DNA of 34,801 bases from positions 1 to 34,801 of the forward strand of contig DVKE01000061.1 of NCBI GenBank assembly GCA_018716225.1, given 5' to 3'. The notes below the pieces were generated by a model that had not been told where the DNA came from, did no database searches, and saw only the letters and a program-made list of their open reading frames with translations. Below, in pieces: positions 25,073 to 34,480 of the stretch (position 1 is its first letter; every line of letters starts with the position of its first letter). Position numbers and translations under genes: made by a program. This stretch comes from Candidatus Onthousia faecigallinarum (GTDB taxonomy: Bacteria; Bacillota_I; Bacilli_A; RF39; UBA660).

Positions 25073-25474
25073 TTAACAACCTTCACTCTTATAATTACCA
25101 CAAATCAAACAAGCTTTATAATCTAAGTCAAAATTATAGCCTGTATCTTCACCTCTTGTGACAATAACAAAACTCTCATCTTGACAATTTGCTGTTTCAT
25201 TTTTTGGATCTTCCATATAATCCAAATAACCTTTTTCCACTAACATGGCAGCGGAAAGTTCTACTTCTCCCCCCTCATTGGGAAGCTCCTCCGTATGTTC
25301 TAACAAATAACTCGTCGCCGCTTCTTCCATACTGGTTTCAAATGTATCATACGTTGTATCATAAGAAGAATTTAAGACACCCGAAACCGACACCACCGCC
25401 AAGGTGACGAGAAGTGCTAAAATAATAATTGTTCCTAACAATTCTACCATCGTAAACCCTTTTTCATTCTTCAT
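25073..25474 (-). CDS. Type IV pilin-like protein between uvrC and mutL
   Basis: The 133-residue product has the prepilin signature: short basic leader MKNEKG, cleavage before FTMVE with Glu at position +5, and a hydrophobic helix of about 20 residues. A disulfide-capable Cys-rich C-terminus (CLICGNYKSEGC) follows. It could be a minor pilin, a pseudopilin of a competence or secretion system, or a lone surface protein. I start it at the ATG 25474, with GAGGAGG upstream, 11 nt inside the end of uvrC. No prepilin peptidase or pilus ATPase gene is in the window, so the machine that would use it is unknown. Confidence 0.85.
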   Translation of the reverse strand: MKNEKGFTMVELLGTIIILALLVTLAVVSVSGVLNSSYDTTYDTFETSMEEAATSYLLEHTEELPNEGGEVELSAAMLVEKGYLDYMEDPKNETANCQDESFVIVTRGEDTGYNFDLDYKACLICGNYKSEGC

Positions 25475-27242
25475 TTTCTTTTTCCTCCTCATGCAATGCG
25501 TTGAAAAGGCGCAATGCCACATCTTGATTTAAGATTTCTTTTAACTCCTCTAGACTAGCTTCCCTCATTTTTTTTAAGGATCCAAACTTTCGTAATAGCT
25601 CTTTCTTTCTGATTTCTCCAATGCCAGGAATCACATCAAGATAAGAAGAAAGCGAGCCTTTGCTTTTCAAATTACGATGATAGGTGATCGCAAAACGATG
25701 CACTTCTTCTTGAATCTTCGATAAATAAAGGAATAAATGACTATCCTTCGGAATCTCTAGAATATGAAAGTCTTGATCAATTACAATACTTGTTCGATGT
25801 TTCTTATCTTTTTTTAATCCAATAATAGGAATCGATAATCCCAAACTAGATAGAACTTCTTTCGCTACCGCCACTTGGGTTTCGCCCCCATCCATGACTA
25901 GCAGATTGGGCAAGACACTATTTTCCATCAAAGCCCTATAATATCTTCGATATAAAACTTCTCTCATCGCTCCTAAATCATCTTTCGCTTCACTCGTAAT
26001 CTTAAACTTTCGATATTCTTTTTTTAAGGGCTCAAAGTTTTGAAAAACCACCATTGCTCCTACATAAAACGTTCCAAACAAATGGGAATTATCAAACGAT
26101 TCCATTCGGGATACACTATGTACTCCTAAAAGCGTAGCTAACTCTTTTAGAGCTTTCTCTTTGGCATTTTGATCACTTTCTAACTTCTCAAGCTCTGCTT
26201 TTAATTCTAACGTTGCATTCTCTTCCCCTAAATCAAGCAGCTTCTTTAAAGCTCCCCGCTGTGGGGTTGTTACCTTTACTTCCAAATACTTTTCTAACAG
26301 ATCATGATCCACAATACTCGGAACTAAAATTTCTTTTGGCTTCATATTACGCTCATAAAAATGGATAATATACTGCATTAAATCATCTTCTTCATTATCC
26401 ATCGTTAATAAGGTCTCATGATGTTTTCCAAACAAAAGACCATTTCGTAAAAAGAAGACCGTAATTGATAAATAATTATCCTGTTTGGTGTAAGCAAATA
26501 AATCAAAATTATAATTCTTATGAAGATCAATCTTCTGTTTTGTCAAAGTAATATTAATATCATCAAGCATCGTTTTTAACTCTAATGCCCGCTCATAATT
26601 CATATTTTGACTTGCTTTTTCCATTTCACTCTTGATCTTTTCTTCAATTTCCTTACTATTTCCCTTTAAAAAGTGCACAATTTCATCCGTCATCTTCTTA
26701 ATTGTCTCTTGGGGAATTTCTTTAATACAATATCCTAAGCACTCATGAATATGATAATAAAGGCATTCTTTTTTGGGTAAATGTTCACATTTTCTTAAAG
26801 GATAAAGGCGATTTAACATCGATACCGTTTTTCTTGCCGCGGTCACATTGGGATAGGGTCCAAAAAGCTTACTAGTTCGCCTTTTTCGAGTCACATTGCG
26901 AACTACTCTTAGTCTTGGATATTTTTCATCGGTTAATTCAATATAAGGATAACTCTTATCATCCTTTAATAAGATATTATACTTTGGATCGTATTTTTTA
27001 ATCAAAGTAATCTCTAAAATCAAAGACTCCAACTCACTACTGGTTACGATATATTCAAAATCATCAATATCTTCCACTAACATGGCTGTTTTACCCGTCA
27101 CGGTACCCGTGAAATAACTTCTTAATCTTCGTCTTAAATTCTTCGCTTTGCCAACATAAATGATATGACCATTTACATCTTTCATCTGATAACTACCTGG
27201 AAGTTCAGGGACTAATTGTAATTTTTTCCGAAAATCTTTCAT
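25464..27242 (-). CDS. uvrC: UvrC, nucleotide excision repair nuclease
   Basis: The 592-residue protein makes both incisions in UvrABC repair. The GIY-YIG domain is at the N-terminus (GSYQMKDVNGHIIYVGKAKN, about 16-35), a Cys cluster (about 145-165) and a UVR-type helix (about 195-230) follow, then the RNase H-like 5' nuclease with ESFDNSHLFG and VMDGGETQV, and a helix-hairpin-helix (IPGIGEIRKKELLRKFGSL) at the end. The ATG at 27242 has GGAGG 8 nt upstream; a start six codons earlier would overlap that site. The stop overlaps the pilin-like gene. Confidence 0.96.
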   Translation of the reverse strand: MKDFRKKLQLVPELPGSYQMKDVNGHIIYVGKAKNLRRRLRSYFTGTVTGKTAMLVEDIDDFEYIVTSSELESLILEITLIKKYDPKYNILLKDDKSYPYIELTDEKYPRLRVVRNVTRKRRTSKLFGPYPNVTAARKTVSMLNRLYPLRKCEHLPKKECLYYHIHECLGYCIKEIPQETIKKMTDEIVHFLKGNSKEIEEKIKSEMEKASQNMNYERALELKTMLDDINITLTKQKIDLHKNYNFDLFAYTKQDNYLSITVFFLRNGLLFGKHHETLLTMDNEEDDLMQYIIHFYERNMKPKEILVPSIVDHDLLEKYLEVKVTTPQRGALKKLLDLGEENATLELKAELEKLESDQNAKEKALKELATLLGVHSVSRMESFDNSHLFGTFYVGAMVVFQNFEPLKKEYRKFKITSEAKDDLGAMREVLYRRYYRALMENSVLPNLLVMDGGETQVAVAKEVLSSLGLSIPIIGLKKDKKHRTSIVIDQDFHILEIPKDSHLFLYLSKIQEEVHRFAITYHRNLKSKGSLSSYLDVIPGIGEIRKKELLRKFGSLKKMREASLEELKEILNQDVALRLFNALHEEEKENEE

Positions 27243-27274
27243 CCTCTTGGCCTCCTTCATGCTTTTATTATAGC

Positions 27275-27300
27275 AAAAAAATGATCGTTTGGGATCATTT
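27275..27300 (-). terminator. Terminator of the ITPase-like gene
   Basis: Minus strand: AAATGATC/GATCATTT (27279-27286 and 27293-27300), 6-nt loop, about six U residues. TATAAT of a likely uvrC promoter follows at 27267-27272. Confidence 0.8.
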
Positions 27301-27308
27301 CTTCTGTA

Positions 27309-27923
27309 TTAACTAATTTTTTGCAATACTTTTCTTTTGTTTTTGGTTTTATACCATTTCACAAATTCTTCTACCGCTTCCACATGACCTTCTTGTTTAG
27401 AACGTCTTTCTTCTTCTGTCATTTCCGCTAGGGTTTTATCACAGTTTTGGGGAATAAAAATACTCCATAAACTTGACCATGCCTCTTGAGTACTTTCTCC
27501 TCTTTTTTCATAACTTAACTGCCCATAACGAATACCCTCGAATTTCTTTAAATCTTCTCCATCAAAATAAGCTAGACACTCCCGAAAGCAACAACTACGA
27601 TTGGTTACATCTTTCATTTGTTCTAACAAGCCATCGACTCCATATGGTTCTAGAAGATCTCTTTTGATAAAGGCGCCCGGAAAGTTCTTTCGAAGAGGAT
27701 GATTTTCTACATAAAAACCCGTATCCAACACTATACAAGGCCTATGGATTTTATCATATATTTGAAGTACTTTTTCAGCAGCAATGACAAAAATATCATC
27801 AATCTCTACTTCCCGAAAAGAAGCAGGAAGGCAGTGAACCGGTATTTCCATTTCCGAAAAGTATTGTTCCATGCGTTTTAATTTTCCTTGATCTTTTGAA
27901 GCAAAAATCAATTCTTCTTTCAT
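27309..27923 (-). CDS. Ham1/RdgB-type nucleotide pyrophosphatase-like protein
   Basis: The 204-residue protein resembles the ITPase family that removes inosine and xanthosine triphosphates. FASKDQGKLKRMEQYF (about 7-22) corresponds to the TxNxGK phosphate-binding loop; VLDTGFYVENHPLRKNFPGA (about 66-85) to the EDSGL..PG segment. The catalytic Asp region reads LDTGF rather than EDSGL, so this may be a divergent subfamily with another substrate. Its C-terminus is Lys-rich. A strong promoter lies at 27952-27980; the start ATG has AAGGAGA upstream. Confidence 0.72.
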   Translation of the reverse strand: MKEELIFASKDQGKLKRMEQYFSEMEIPVHCLPASFREVEIDDIFVIAAEKVLQIYDKIHRPCIVLDTGFYVENHPLRKNFPGAFIKRDLLEPYGVDGLLEQMKDVTNRSCCFRECLAYFDGEDLKKFEGIRYGQLSYEKRGESTQEAWSSLWSIFIPQNCDKTLAEMTEEERRSKQEGHVEAVEEFVKWYKTKNKRKVLQKIS

Positions 27924-27951
27924 ATTCTCCTTCTTTCACAATTCACCTAAT

Positions 27952-27980
27952 ATTATAAGCATAGAGAAAAAAGTTAGCAA
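27952..27980 (-). promoter_or_regulatory. Promoter of the ITPase-like gene
   Basis: Minus strand: TTGCTA (27975-27980), 17-nt spacer, perfect TATAAT (27952-27957). Confidence 0.78.
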
Positions 27981-27986
27981 GATTTT

Positions 27987-30935
27987 TTAAATGAGTTCTT
28001 CATAATCTTTTAATTTCACACTAACAAGCTTTGATACTCCAGACTCTTGCATCGTAATGCCGTATAGAGTATCCGCATATTCCATGGTTTTCTTCTTATG
28101 AGTAATAATTAAGAATTGTGTTTTATGTTTATAGTGTTCCAAGTAAGTACCAAACCGTTCGACATTCGCTTCATCCAAAGCTGCTTCTACCTCATCAAAA
28201 ATACAAAATGGAATCTTGCGAATATTTAAAATAGCAAATAAAAGACTAATCGCCGTCAATGTCTTTTCTCCTCCCGATAACAAATGAATGGTCGATAGTT
28301 TCTTGCCAGGAGGACTCGCCATAATGTTAACACCAGTTTCTAATAGATTATCCGGATCCGTTAAAGTAAGATCCGCTTCTCCCCCATGAAATAATTCTTT
28401 AAATACTTCTTTCCATTCTTTGCGAATTAACTCAAAAGTATTTAAGAATTCTTCTTTCATTACCTCATCCATTTCTCGCATAATATCTAAAAGGGTACTT
28501 TCGGCTTTTAACAAATCCTCTTTTTGATGAAATAAGAATTCATACCGTGTATGAACACGTTCATACTCTTCAATAGAAGCTAGATTGACCATTCCTAAAT
28601 CTTTTAACTTCAAACGATAACTGTTGACTTTATTCCGCGCCTCTTCTGGCTCCATCTCCAAAGAATAATTCTCTCTTGCCTTCTCATAAGTCATACTATA
28701 ATCTTCCGAAAGAGATCGCAACATCATATCTAGTTTTACATCAATCCGGTTTATTTCCATTTCCAGTTGATTTTTCTCTTCCTCTTTTTTCTTCTGAATA
28801 CTATTTTGATACTTATTATTGGCTTGAATATCTTCGATTTCTTTTTTGATCTCACTGATTTTCTTTTGGGTTGTCTTATATTTTTCTTCTAGCTTTTCTT
28901 TATAAGCACTCTTTTGATAAAAACGATCAATCAAAGTTTTTTCTTTCTCTTCTAAACCAGTTTCATCTTGTTCTAACATCTCTAAATTCCGAACAAGTTC
29001 ATCATACGTAGACCTCTCTTCCTTCTTTTTCTGTTGAAGAGAAATAATTTCTTCTTCTTTTTGTTCTTTTCGTTTCATACAAGTAAAGAATTTCTCTTCT
29101 AATTGAGAAATTTTCTCATTAATCTCCTCTAAATCGACCAAATTCTTTTTTTGAAGGGATTGTAAAGCGGAAACGCGATCTTGAAGGGATTGTTGTTCTT
29201 GCTTTAAAACAACACTACTTTTTCCTTTATAGAAAGAACCCCCAGTCATCGATCCACCCACATGTAAGACATCACCACTCAACGTGATAATTTTATATTT
29301 TTGATTAATCGTATGACTTATTTGTAAGGCACTATTCATATCCTCAGCGATTAAAATGGTTCCTAATTGATTCTCAATAATCGAACGGAAGCGGTCATCA
29401 CAAGAAACAAAATCCGAAAGAACACCACAATATCCTTTTAATGAAGAAACTTTATTTCGACTAACAGCATCTACATAACGAGAAGTGATCACATCCAAAG
29501 GAAAGAAAGTCGCCCGCCCTAAGTTGTTTTTCTTTAAAAACTGAATGGCTTCTTTCGCACAAGTTTGATTTTTAACAACCAAAAAGTTTTTACTACTAGC
29601 AAGAGCTACATCTAACGCCTTGGCATATTCCTCTTCGGTAGAAACCAAATGACCAACCGTATCATAAATTCCTTGTAAATGATCTTGTTTTAAAACTTCT
29701 CTTACCGCTTGTGGAAGATAATCCCCCCGTTCTTCTTCCGCTTTTAATAAATCAATTTTATGCTTGCAAGTTAAAATTTCCCGATCGTTTTTACTGTATT
29801 CTTGATCAAAATGCTTCTTTTGTATTTTCATTTCATTTAATTGCTGCTTTGCAGTTTCCAATTCTTCTTTCAAAGAAGTTAAGCCCTCATCTGCATTTTT
29901 TTGCTTTTCTTCTAATAGACTAAGTTCTTTTTGATAGGTACCTTTTTGCATATGCAACTGTCGAATCTGATCCGTTTGATCCACAGTACCTTTCTTTTCC
30001 CGTTCTACTTTTAAAAGATTTAATTCTCCTTTTAAATTCGATACATCTTCTGTTACTTGCAACAATTCTTTCTGCGTAAATTCTAATTCTTTTTCTTGTT
30101 GTAAAAGAGCAGTTCTCTTTTTTTCTTCTTCGCTACTAGAAACACTGCTCGAATGAAGAAAAGAAGTAATCTCCTCTTCTAATTCGGCAACCCGTTTTTT
30201 CTTCATCTCTTCTTCATGTGTAAAATGATAAATATCATAAGCAAAAAGAGCAATTTCTAACTTTTCTAGTAATTCTTTGGTATCTAAGTATTCTTTGGCT
30301 TTGTTACTTTGCTCTTCTAAAGGATGCAATTGGGCTTCTAACTCACTAATAATATCTTCTACCCGATCCAAAGAATCATGGGTGCGATCTAATTTTTTTA
30401 ACGCTTCATTCTTTCTTTTTTTATATTTTAAAATTCCAGCCGCTTCTTCAAAGATCGCTCGGCGTTCCTCTTTGCTTTCACTTAAGACCTTCTCCACTTC
30501 TCCTTGTGAAATAATATTAAATGATTCTTTCCCAATACCACTATCCAAGAATAAATCGGATATATCTTTTAAACGGCACTTTTTATTATTAATAAAATAT
30601 TCATTTTCTCCCGTACGAAATACTCGACGTTTTACCGATACTTCCGAAAAATCAAGGGGTAGATAATGATCCGTATTATCGAAAACCAGCTCTACACTAG
30701 CAGCATTTTTCGCTTTGCGAGAAGCACTTCCAGCAAAGATAACATCGCTCATCGAACCATCCCCTCGAAGCGTACGAACCGATTGTTCTCCTAATACCCA
30801 ACGTACTGCATCCACAACATTACTCTTTCCACTACCGTTTGGTCCTACAATGCAAGTAATCTCATCATTTAGGGAAATCGTCATTTTATCAGCAAACGAT
30901 TTAAACCCATTGGTTATAATTTCTTTTAAATACAT
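27987..30935 (-). CDS. smc: SMC chromosome organisation ATPase, short arms
   Basis: This 982-residue SMC protein organises the chromosome together with ScpA and ScpB. The head is complete: Walker A GPNGSGKSN (31-39), signature LSGGEKT (886 on) and Walker B FCIFDE (910-915). The hinge (about 408-567, ending GGSMTGGS) is flanked by coiled coils of about 240 residues (165-405 and 570-825). Bacterial SMCs are usually near 1,180 residues, with arms of about 330, so both arms are shortened by a similar amount. The start has GAGTGGTG upstream. scpA and scpB are not in the window. Confidence 0.95.
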   Translation of the reverse strand: MYLKEIITNGFKSFADKMTISLNDEITCIVGPNGSGKSNVVDAVRWVLGEQSVRTLRGDGSMSDVIFAGSASRKAKNAASVELVFDNTDHYLPLDFSEVSVKRRVFRTGENEYFINNKKCRLKDISDLFLDSGIGKESFNIISQGEVEKVLSESKEERRAIFEEAAGILKYKKRKNEALKKLDRTHDSLDRVEDIISELEAQLHPLEEQSNKAKEYLDTKELLEKLEIALFAYDIYHFTHEEEMKKKRVAELEEEITSFLHSSSVSSSEEEKKRTALLQQEKELEFTQKELLQVTEDVSNLKGELNLLKVEREKKGTVDQTDQIRQLHMQKGTYQKELSLLEEKQKNADEGLTSLKEELETAKQQLNEMKIQKKHFDQEYSKNDREILTCKHKIDLLKAEEERGDYLPQAVREVLKQDHLQGIYDTVGHLVSTEEEYAKALDVALASSKNFLVVKNQTCAKEAIQFLKKNNLGRATFFPLDVITSRYVDAVSRNKVSSLKGYCGVLSDFVSCDDRFRSIIENQLGTILIAEDMNSALQISHTINQKYKIITLSGDVLHVGGSMTGGSFYKGKSSVVLKQEQQSLQDRVSALQSLQKKNLVDLEEINEKISQLEEKFFTCMKRKEQKEEEIISLQQKKKEERSTYDELVRNLEMLEQDETGLEEKEKTLIDRFYQKSAYKEKLEEKYKTTQKKISEIKKEIEDIQANNKYQNSIQKKKEEEKNQLEMEINRIDVKLDMMLRSLSEDYSMTYEKARENYSLEMEPEEARNKVNSYRLKLKDLGMVNLASIEEYERVHTRYEFLFHQKEDLLKAESTLLDIMREMDEVMKEEFLNTFELIRKEWKEVFKELFHGGEADLTLTDPDNLLETGVNIMASPPGKKLSTIHLLSGGEKTLTAISLLFAILNIRKIPFCIFDEVEAALDEANVERFGTYLEHYKHKTQFLIITHKKKTMEYADTLYGITMQESGVSKLVSVKLKDYEELI

Positions 30936-31579
30936 CTAAAACACCACTCTTTATTATCTTTGAAGCAAAAAGGAAAAACAATCATTACTATTTTCCTTCT
31001 CATACTTATTTTTATAGCAACTTCTTTTGTCTTTTTATCCTCTTACCCATTTTTTTACTAGTTTCAATTTATCACACAAGCAAAAGTCCGTCAATAAATT
31101 TATCATAGATTCAAAGAAGAAAAGAAAAACGCCTGAGCCAAAATACCTGTTTTTCTTATAAGCATTTTTATTTTTTTACAACAGACAAAGAAATCTCTTG
31201 TTTCTAATACTACAATCAACCCAAGCATAACCCCATAAGCATTCATACTCCTAGTTTCCAAATTATTAAAATCAGTATTACCAATCTTATGTCTATTAAT
31301 GTATTTCTCTTCTTACTGCTATTGTTAATCTTTTTACAATAATATCCTCTTAAATTAAATAATATATAAACATCATAACAATCCCGTATCCTAGTTAAAA
31401 TATTTATTAAAGAAAACTAATTTTTAAGCACAAAAACCAAAAATATTGTGCATAAAGATTAGAAAAATATCTATATTCTAGATTTTTTCTCATTGTTTCC
31501 TTCGCTTTCAAGCTATTAAATTGTTCAATCATTCTCCCTAATAATTTTAAAAATAAGTTATACCAGCTATGTTTTTTGC
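30936..31579 (-). other. AT-rich gap between PBP fragment and smc
   Basis: This 644-nt stretch has no gene I can support. Minus-strand short ORFs exist (47 residues at 31103-31246, with TAGGAG upstream; 41 residues just after the PBP stop), but their composition is not protein-like and they match nothing I know. A 9-bp hairpin (31122-31130 with 31149-31157, AAGAAAAAC/GTTTTTCTT) may be a terminator. It could hold gene remnants. Confidence 0.5.
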
Positions 31580-32443
31580 TTAATTTCCCAGCATTAGTTT
31601 TATAGTGCTTCCGTCTTCTATTCTTTCTCCTGCTTCTGGAGATTGAGATATGACATGCTCCCCTTCTCCTGAATATTCAATTGTAAAATGCTCTAATAAT
31701 TCTTTCGCTTCTTCTTTGGTTTTACCTACAACATTTGGTATTTCATAGTAGACTTTATCGCTCCATTCCCAATCTTTTTCAATTCCTCCTTCTTGTTTGG
31801 GAATATTTAAGGCTTCAATAATATCAAGTAAAATTCTTCTAGCTATTGGTGTAGTGGTATAACTCGAAAGAAGAGCGGTGTTTTTGGGATTATCGATGGC
31901 AATATACAAAACAGCTTGTGGATCATTGCTAGGAACGATTCCAACAAAGGACATAATATAGTTATTGACTAAATAAACGCCATCTTTTACTTTTTGAGCC
32001 GTTCCTGTTTTCCCTCCAATCCGATATCCATCGATATAAGCCGCTTTCCCTCCTCCAAGTGCTACGACACTTTCCAAAGCGTAACGCATGATCTCACTTG
32101 TTTTTTCACTGATTGTCTGTCTGACTATCGTTGTTTCATTTTGATACATAACATTGCCTGTTTCCGGCTCTAAAATGTTTTTTAAGACAAAAGGTTTTAA
32201 AAGACTACCTCCATTTAAAACAGCGGAAATAGCGGTTATTTGTTGGATAGGAGTTACACTGATCCCTTGACCAAAAGCCGTAGTAGCAAGTTCAATATTA
32301 CCTACTTTGGAAAGGGGAAAAATGATCCCTTCCCCTTCTCCATTTAAGTCAATTCCTGTTTTTTTCCCAAATCCGAATTTATCTAAATACGAAAAGAGTC
32401 TTTCCTTTCCTAATAGTTGCCCCATTTTTACAAAACCAGGGTT
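31580..32443 (-). pseudogene. 3' part of a class B PBP gene, split by the element
   Basis: About 287 residues of a penicillin-binding transpeptidase remain, from NPGFVKMGQLLG to the stop. GGKTGTAQK is the KTGT active-site motif, and a PASTA domain ends the protein (IPNVVGKTKEEA to the last residue). In intact class B PBPs, NPGF directly follows the SxN motif, so the gene is cut inside that motif; upstream in the same frame a TAG follows after three codons (32453-32455). The transpeptidase Ser (SxxK) and the pedestal domain must lie beyond the element, off the right edge. A PASTA at the C-terminus fits SpoVD or PBP2b/2x. If SpoVD, the insertion would only matter in spores. Confidence 0.8.
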
Positions 32444-34190
32444 CCTTGGTGTCTAGCAAGAGATACTTTTGTCTTAAAAAATTATTGTCAAAAGACAATC
32501 TCAAGCTATAATCTCTATTTGTAATTTTTGTTTTTGTTTTTTCATCTTTATTATTCATGTTTGAATTATTATTATCTTTTTTGTTATAATCGAGTTCCAT
32601 TTCTTGATCTGGTGTTTTAAAGTTAAATATCATTTGTAATTTCAAATGCTTGCGGTCGTTATTTATTTTGCTAACAAAAACTTTATCAATGAACAAATCA
32701 AAGTATTTACCAATATTTTCTTTTATATTTAATTTTGGAGTTAATAGTTCTCTTATATTATTAGCTATTTCTTCATAATATGATGGGGTTTCTCTATTTG
32801 TTTCACGTTCAATTAAATCTCTTTTTAATGTTGAAATTGTTTCTAATATCTTCTTGTTTTTTTCCATAAATTCTTCATCTGAAATCATTTTTCTTAATGA
32901 CATATCTAATAATCTTTCTTTATAAGTTTCTTGCTCTTTTAATTTTTCTTTTAAAGTTTCTATATTATCATTATCATTGGTTTCTTTAATTAAATGTATA
33001 TAATCTGTTATTATTGTATTTAATAATTTTTCTTTATTATCTATAAATTTTTCTAATACCTCTGTAAATATTTCATCAAGATGCTTTTCAAATAATCTAG
33101 GAGTAGCACAACCCTTGATGCCGTGCCTTAAATATTCATTACATTGCCAAACTGGATTATCTTTTCTTTTACCGCTTGCACTCCTAATAAAAGTTGTATT
33201 ATGCTCCATGCAAAATATTTTTGATGTATATTTTCTATTTTCTAAATAAAATTCCTTATTCAATACATTTGCATTCCAATTACCATTTCTCTTTTTATAT
33301 ATTTCATTACATTTATTCCATAATTCTTCTGATACAATTGGTGGAATATTTCCTTTTTTATCTTTTTCAACTATCCATTCGCTTTCTGGTTTTGCAACTT
33401 TTTTATGAGTTTTATAATCTTGAACTTCGGTTAAATTTGCTGTATAAAAACCTTTGTACCTAGGATTCTTTAACATTTTCTTTAATGTTACATCACTAAA
33501 TATCTTACCCTTTCTAGTATAATAACCATTTTGTGCTAATTTCTCGCCAATTTTTTGAAACCCATATTCTCCTGTTGAATATAAATCGTATAACATTTGA
33601 ACTGCCTTTGCTTCACTTTCAATTATAGTTAATTTTCCATCTTTTTTGCTATAACCATAAAGCCCACCACCACCAACTTTCCTATCTTTAATGCTTCTTC
33701 TAACTCCAAATTTTACTCTTTCAGATAATTTTCTAACCTCATCTTGAGCCATTGATGCCATAAGAGTTAATCTAAATTCACTATCTGGGTAAATAGTGTT
33801 TATATTATCAGATATAAAAAACACTATAACACCATACTGTAATAATAATTGTGTATATTTTATGCTATCAATTGTATTACGAGCAAACCTGGATACCTCT
33901 TTTGTTAAAATCAAGTCAATTTTTCCTAATCTCGCATCTTCAATCATTCTTAAAAATTCTTCTCTTTTATATACCTGTGTACCTGAAATTCCTTCATCAC
34001 TATAACTGGCAACATGAGTCCAACTTTTAACATTGTCAATCATATCATTAAAATAATTAACTTGATTTTCTAATGAGTTTATTTGATCATCTTTATCTGT
34101 AGAAACCCTACCATAATCAGCAACTTTTAAATCCATGTCATATATTGTTTTCCCAAGTATTAATTCTTGTCTCGCTTTGATTATATCCAT
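32379..34190 (-). CDS. Large serine recombinase of a mobile element
   Basis: The 603-residue protein has the resolvase catalytic domain (YGRVSTDKDDQ, nucleophile Ser30; DEGISG at 65-70; SRFARNTID), the recombinase domain (about 170-300), a zinc ribbon (C327, H330, C350, C361) and a coiled coil (about 405-475). Such integrases insert phages and transposable elements at specific sites. The ATG at 34190 has AAAGGAG upstream. The gene lies at the very end of the element and its frame crosses the junction at about 32443: the last ~21 residues, from about residue 583, are encoded by the PBP gene in another frame. Codon use is more A/T-rich than in the neighbours, as expected for acquired DNA. Confidence 0.93.
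   Translation of the reverse strand: MDIIKARQELILGKTIYDMDLKVADYGRVSTDKDDQINSLENQVNYFNDMIDNVKSWTHVASYSDEGISGTQVYKREEFLRMIEDARLGKIDLILTKEVSRFARNTIDSIKYTQLLLQYGVIVFFISDNINTIYPDSEFRLTLMASMAQDEVRKLSERVKFGVRRSIKDRKVGGGGLYGYSKKDGKLTIIESEAKAVQMLYDLYSTGEYGFQKIGEKLAQNGYYTRKGKIFSDVTLKKMLKNPRYKGFYTANLTEVQDYKTHKKVAKPESEWIVEKDKKGNIPPIVSEELWNKCNEIYKKRNGNWNANVLNKEFYLENRKYTSKIFCMEHNTTFIRSASGKRKDNPVWQCNEYLRHGIKGCATPRLFEKHLDEIFTEVLEKFIDNKEKLLNTIITDYIHLIKETNDNDNIETLKEKLKEQETYKERLLDMSLRKMISDEEFMEKNKKILETISTLKRDLIERETNRETPSYYEEIANNIRELLTPKLNIKENIGKYFDLFIDKVFVSKINNDRKHLKLQMIFNFKTPDQEMELDYNKKDNNNSNMNNKDEKTKTKITNRDYSLRLSFDNNFLRQKYLLLDTKEPWFCKNGATIRKGKTLFVFR
32438..32455. other. Probable element/host junction (attachment site)
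   Basis: Here PBP-coding sequence (AACCCTGGTTTTG on the minus strand) meets element sequence. The shared core cannot be defined because the other end is outside the window; the core dinucleotide should lie in about 32440-32447. Confidence 0.6.
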
Positions 34191-34212
34191 TTTGCTCTCC
34201 TTTCTTATATTT

Positions 34213-34419
34213 TTACGATTTTTCTTCCAAAATAATTTTGTCCATTTTTTTAATTAATAGTTTTTGCATTTTACTATATATAGGATAGGATATTACTTTT
34301 TTTTCTAAAAGTTCCTTATTAAATGACATCCTTAATTTTAAAATGAGGTACTCTTTAGGCAATTCTTTCGAATCTGTAAAAAATTGTAATTCTTCAATCG
34401 TATTTGTATTCAAAATCAT
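34213..34419 (-). CDS. Small charged protein upstream of the recombinase
   Basis: A 66-68-residue helical, Lys- and Glu-rich protein. Its C-terminal half (EYLILKLRMSFNKELLEKKV) resembles the short helical proteins often found next to serine recombinases in mobile elements of Firmicutes. The ribosome site AGGAGG lies only 2 nt before the ATG (34417-34419) but 7 nt before an in-frame TTG (34411-34413), so the TTG may be the true start. It ends 22 nt before the recombinase start, so the two form one unit. Function unknown. Confidence 0.6.
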   Translation of the reverse strand: MILNTNTIEELQFFTDSKELPKEYLILKLRMSFNKELLEKKVISYPIYSKMQKLLIKKMDKIILEEKS

Positions 34420-34452
34420 TCCCTCCTCACATTAAGATTATTAAATTCTAAA

Positions 34453-34480
34453 CAAAAAAGAACTCAAATACTGAGTTCTT
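34453..34480 (-). terminator. Terminator upstream of the recombinase unit
   Basis: AAGAACTCA (34458-34466) pairs perfectly with TGAGTTCTT (34472-34480), 5-nt loop; the minus strand continues with six T. It would stop transcription entering the recombinase unit from the rest of the element. Confidence 0.75.

Noticed and set aside
33194-33463. 89-residue plus-strand ORF
   Set aside because: Antisense to the recombinase and of biased Tyr/Leu/Ile composition.
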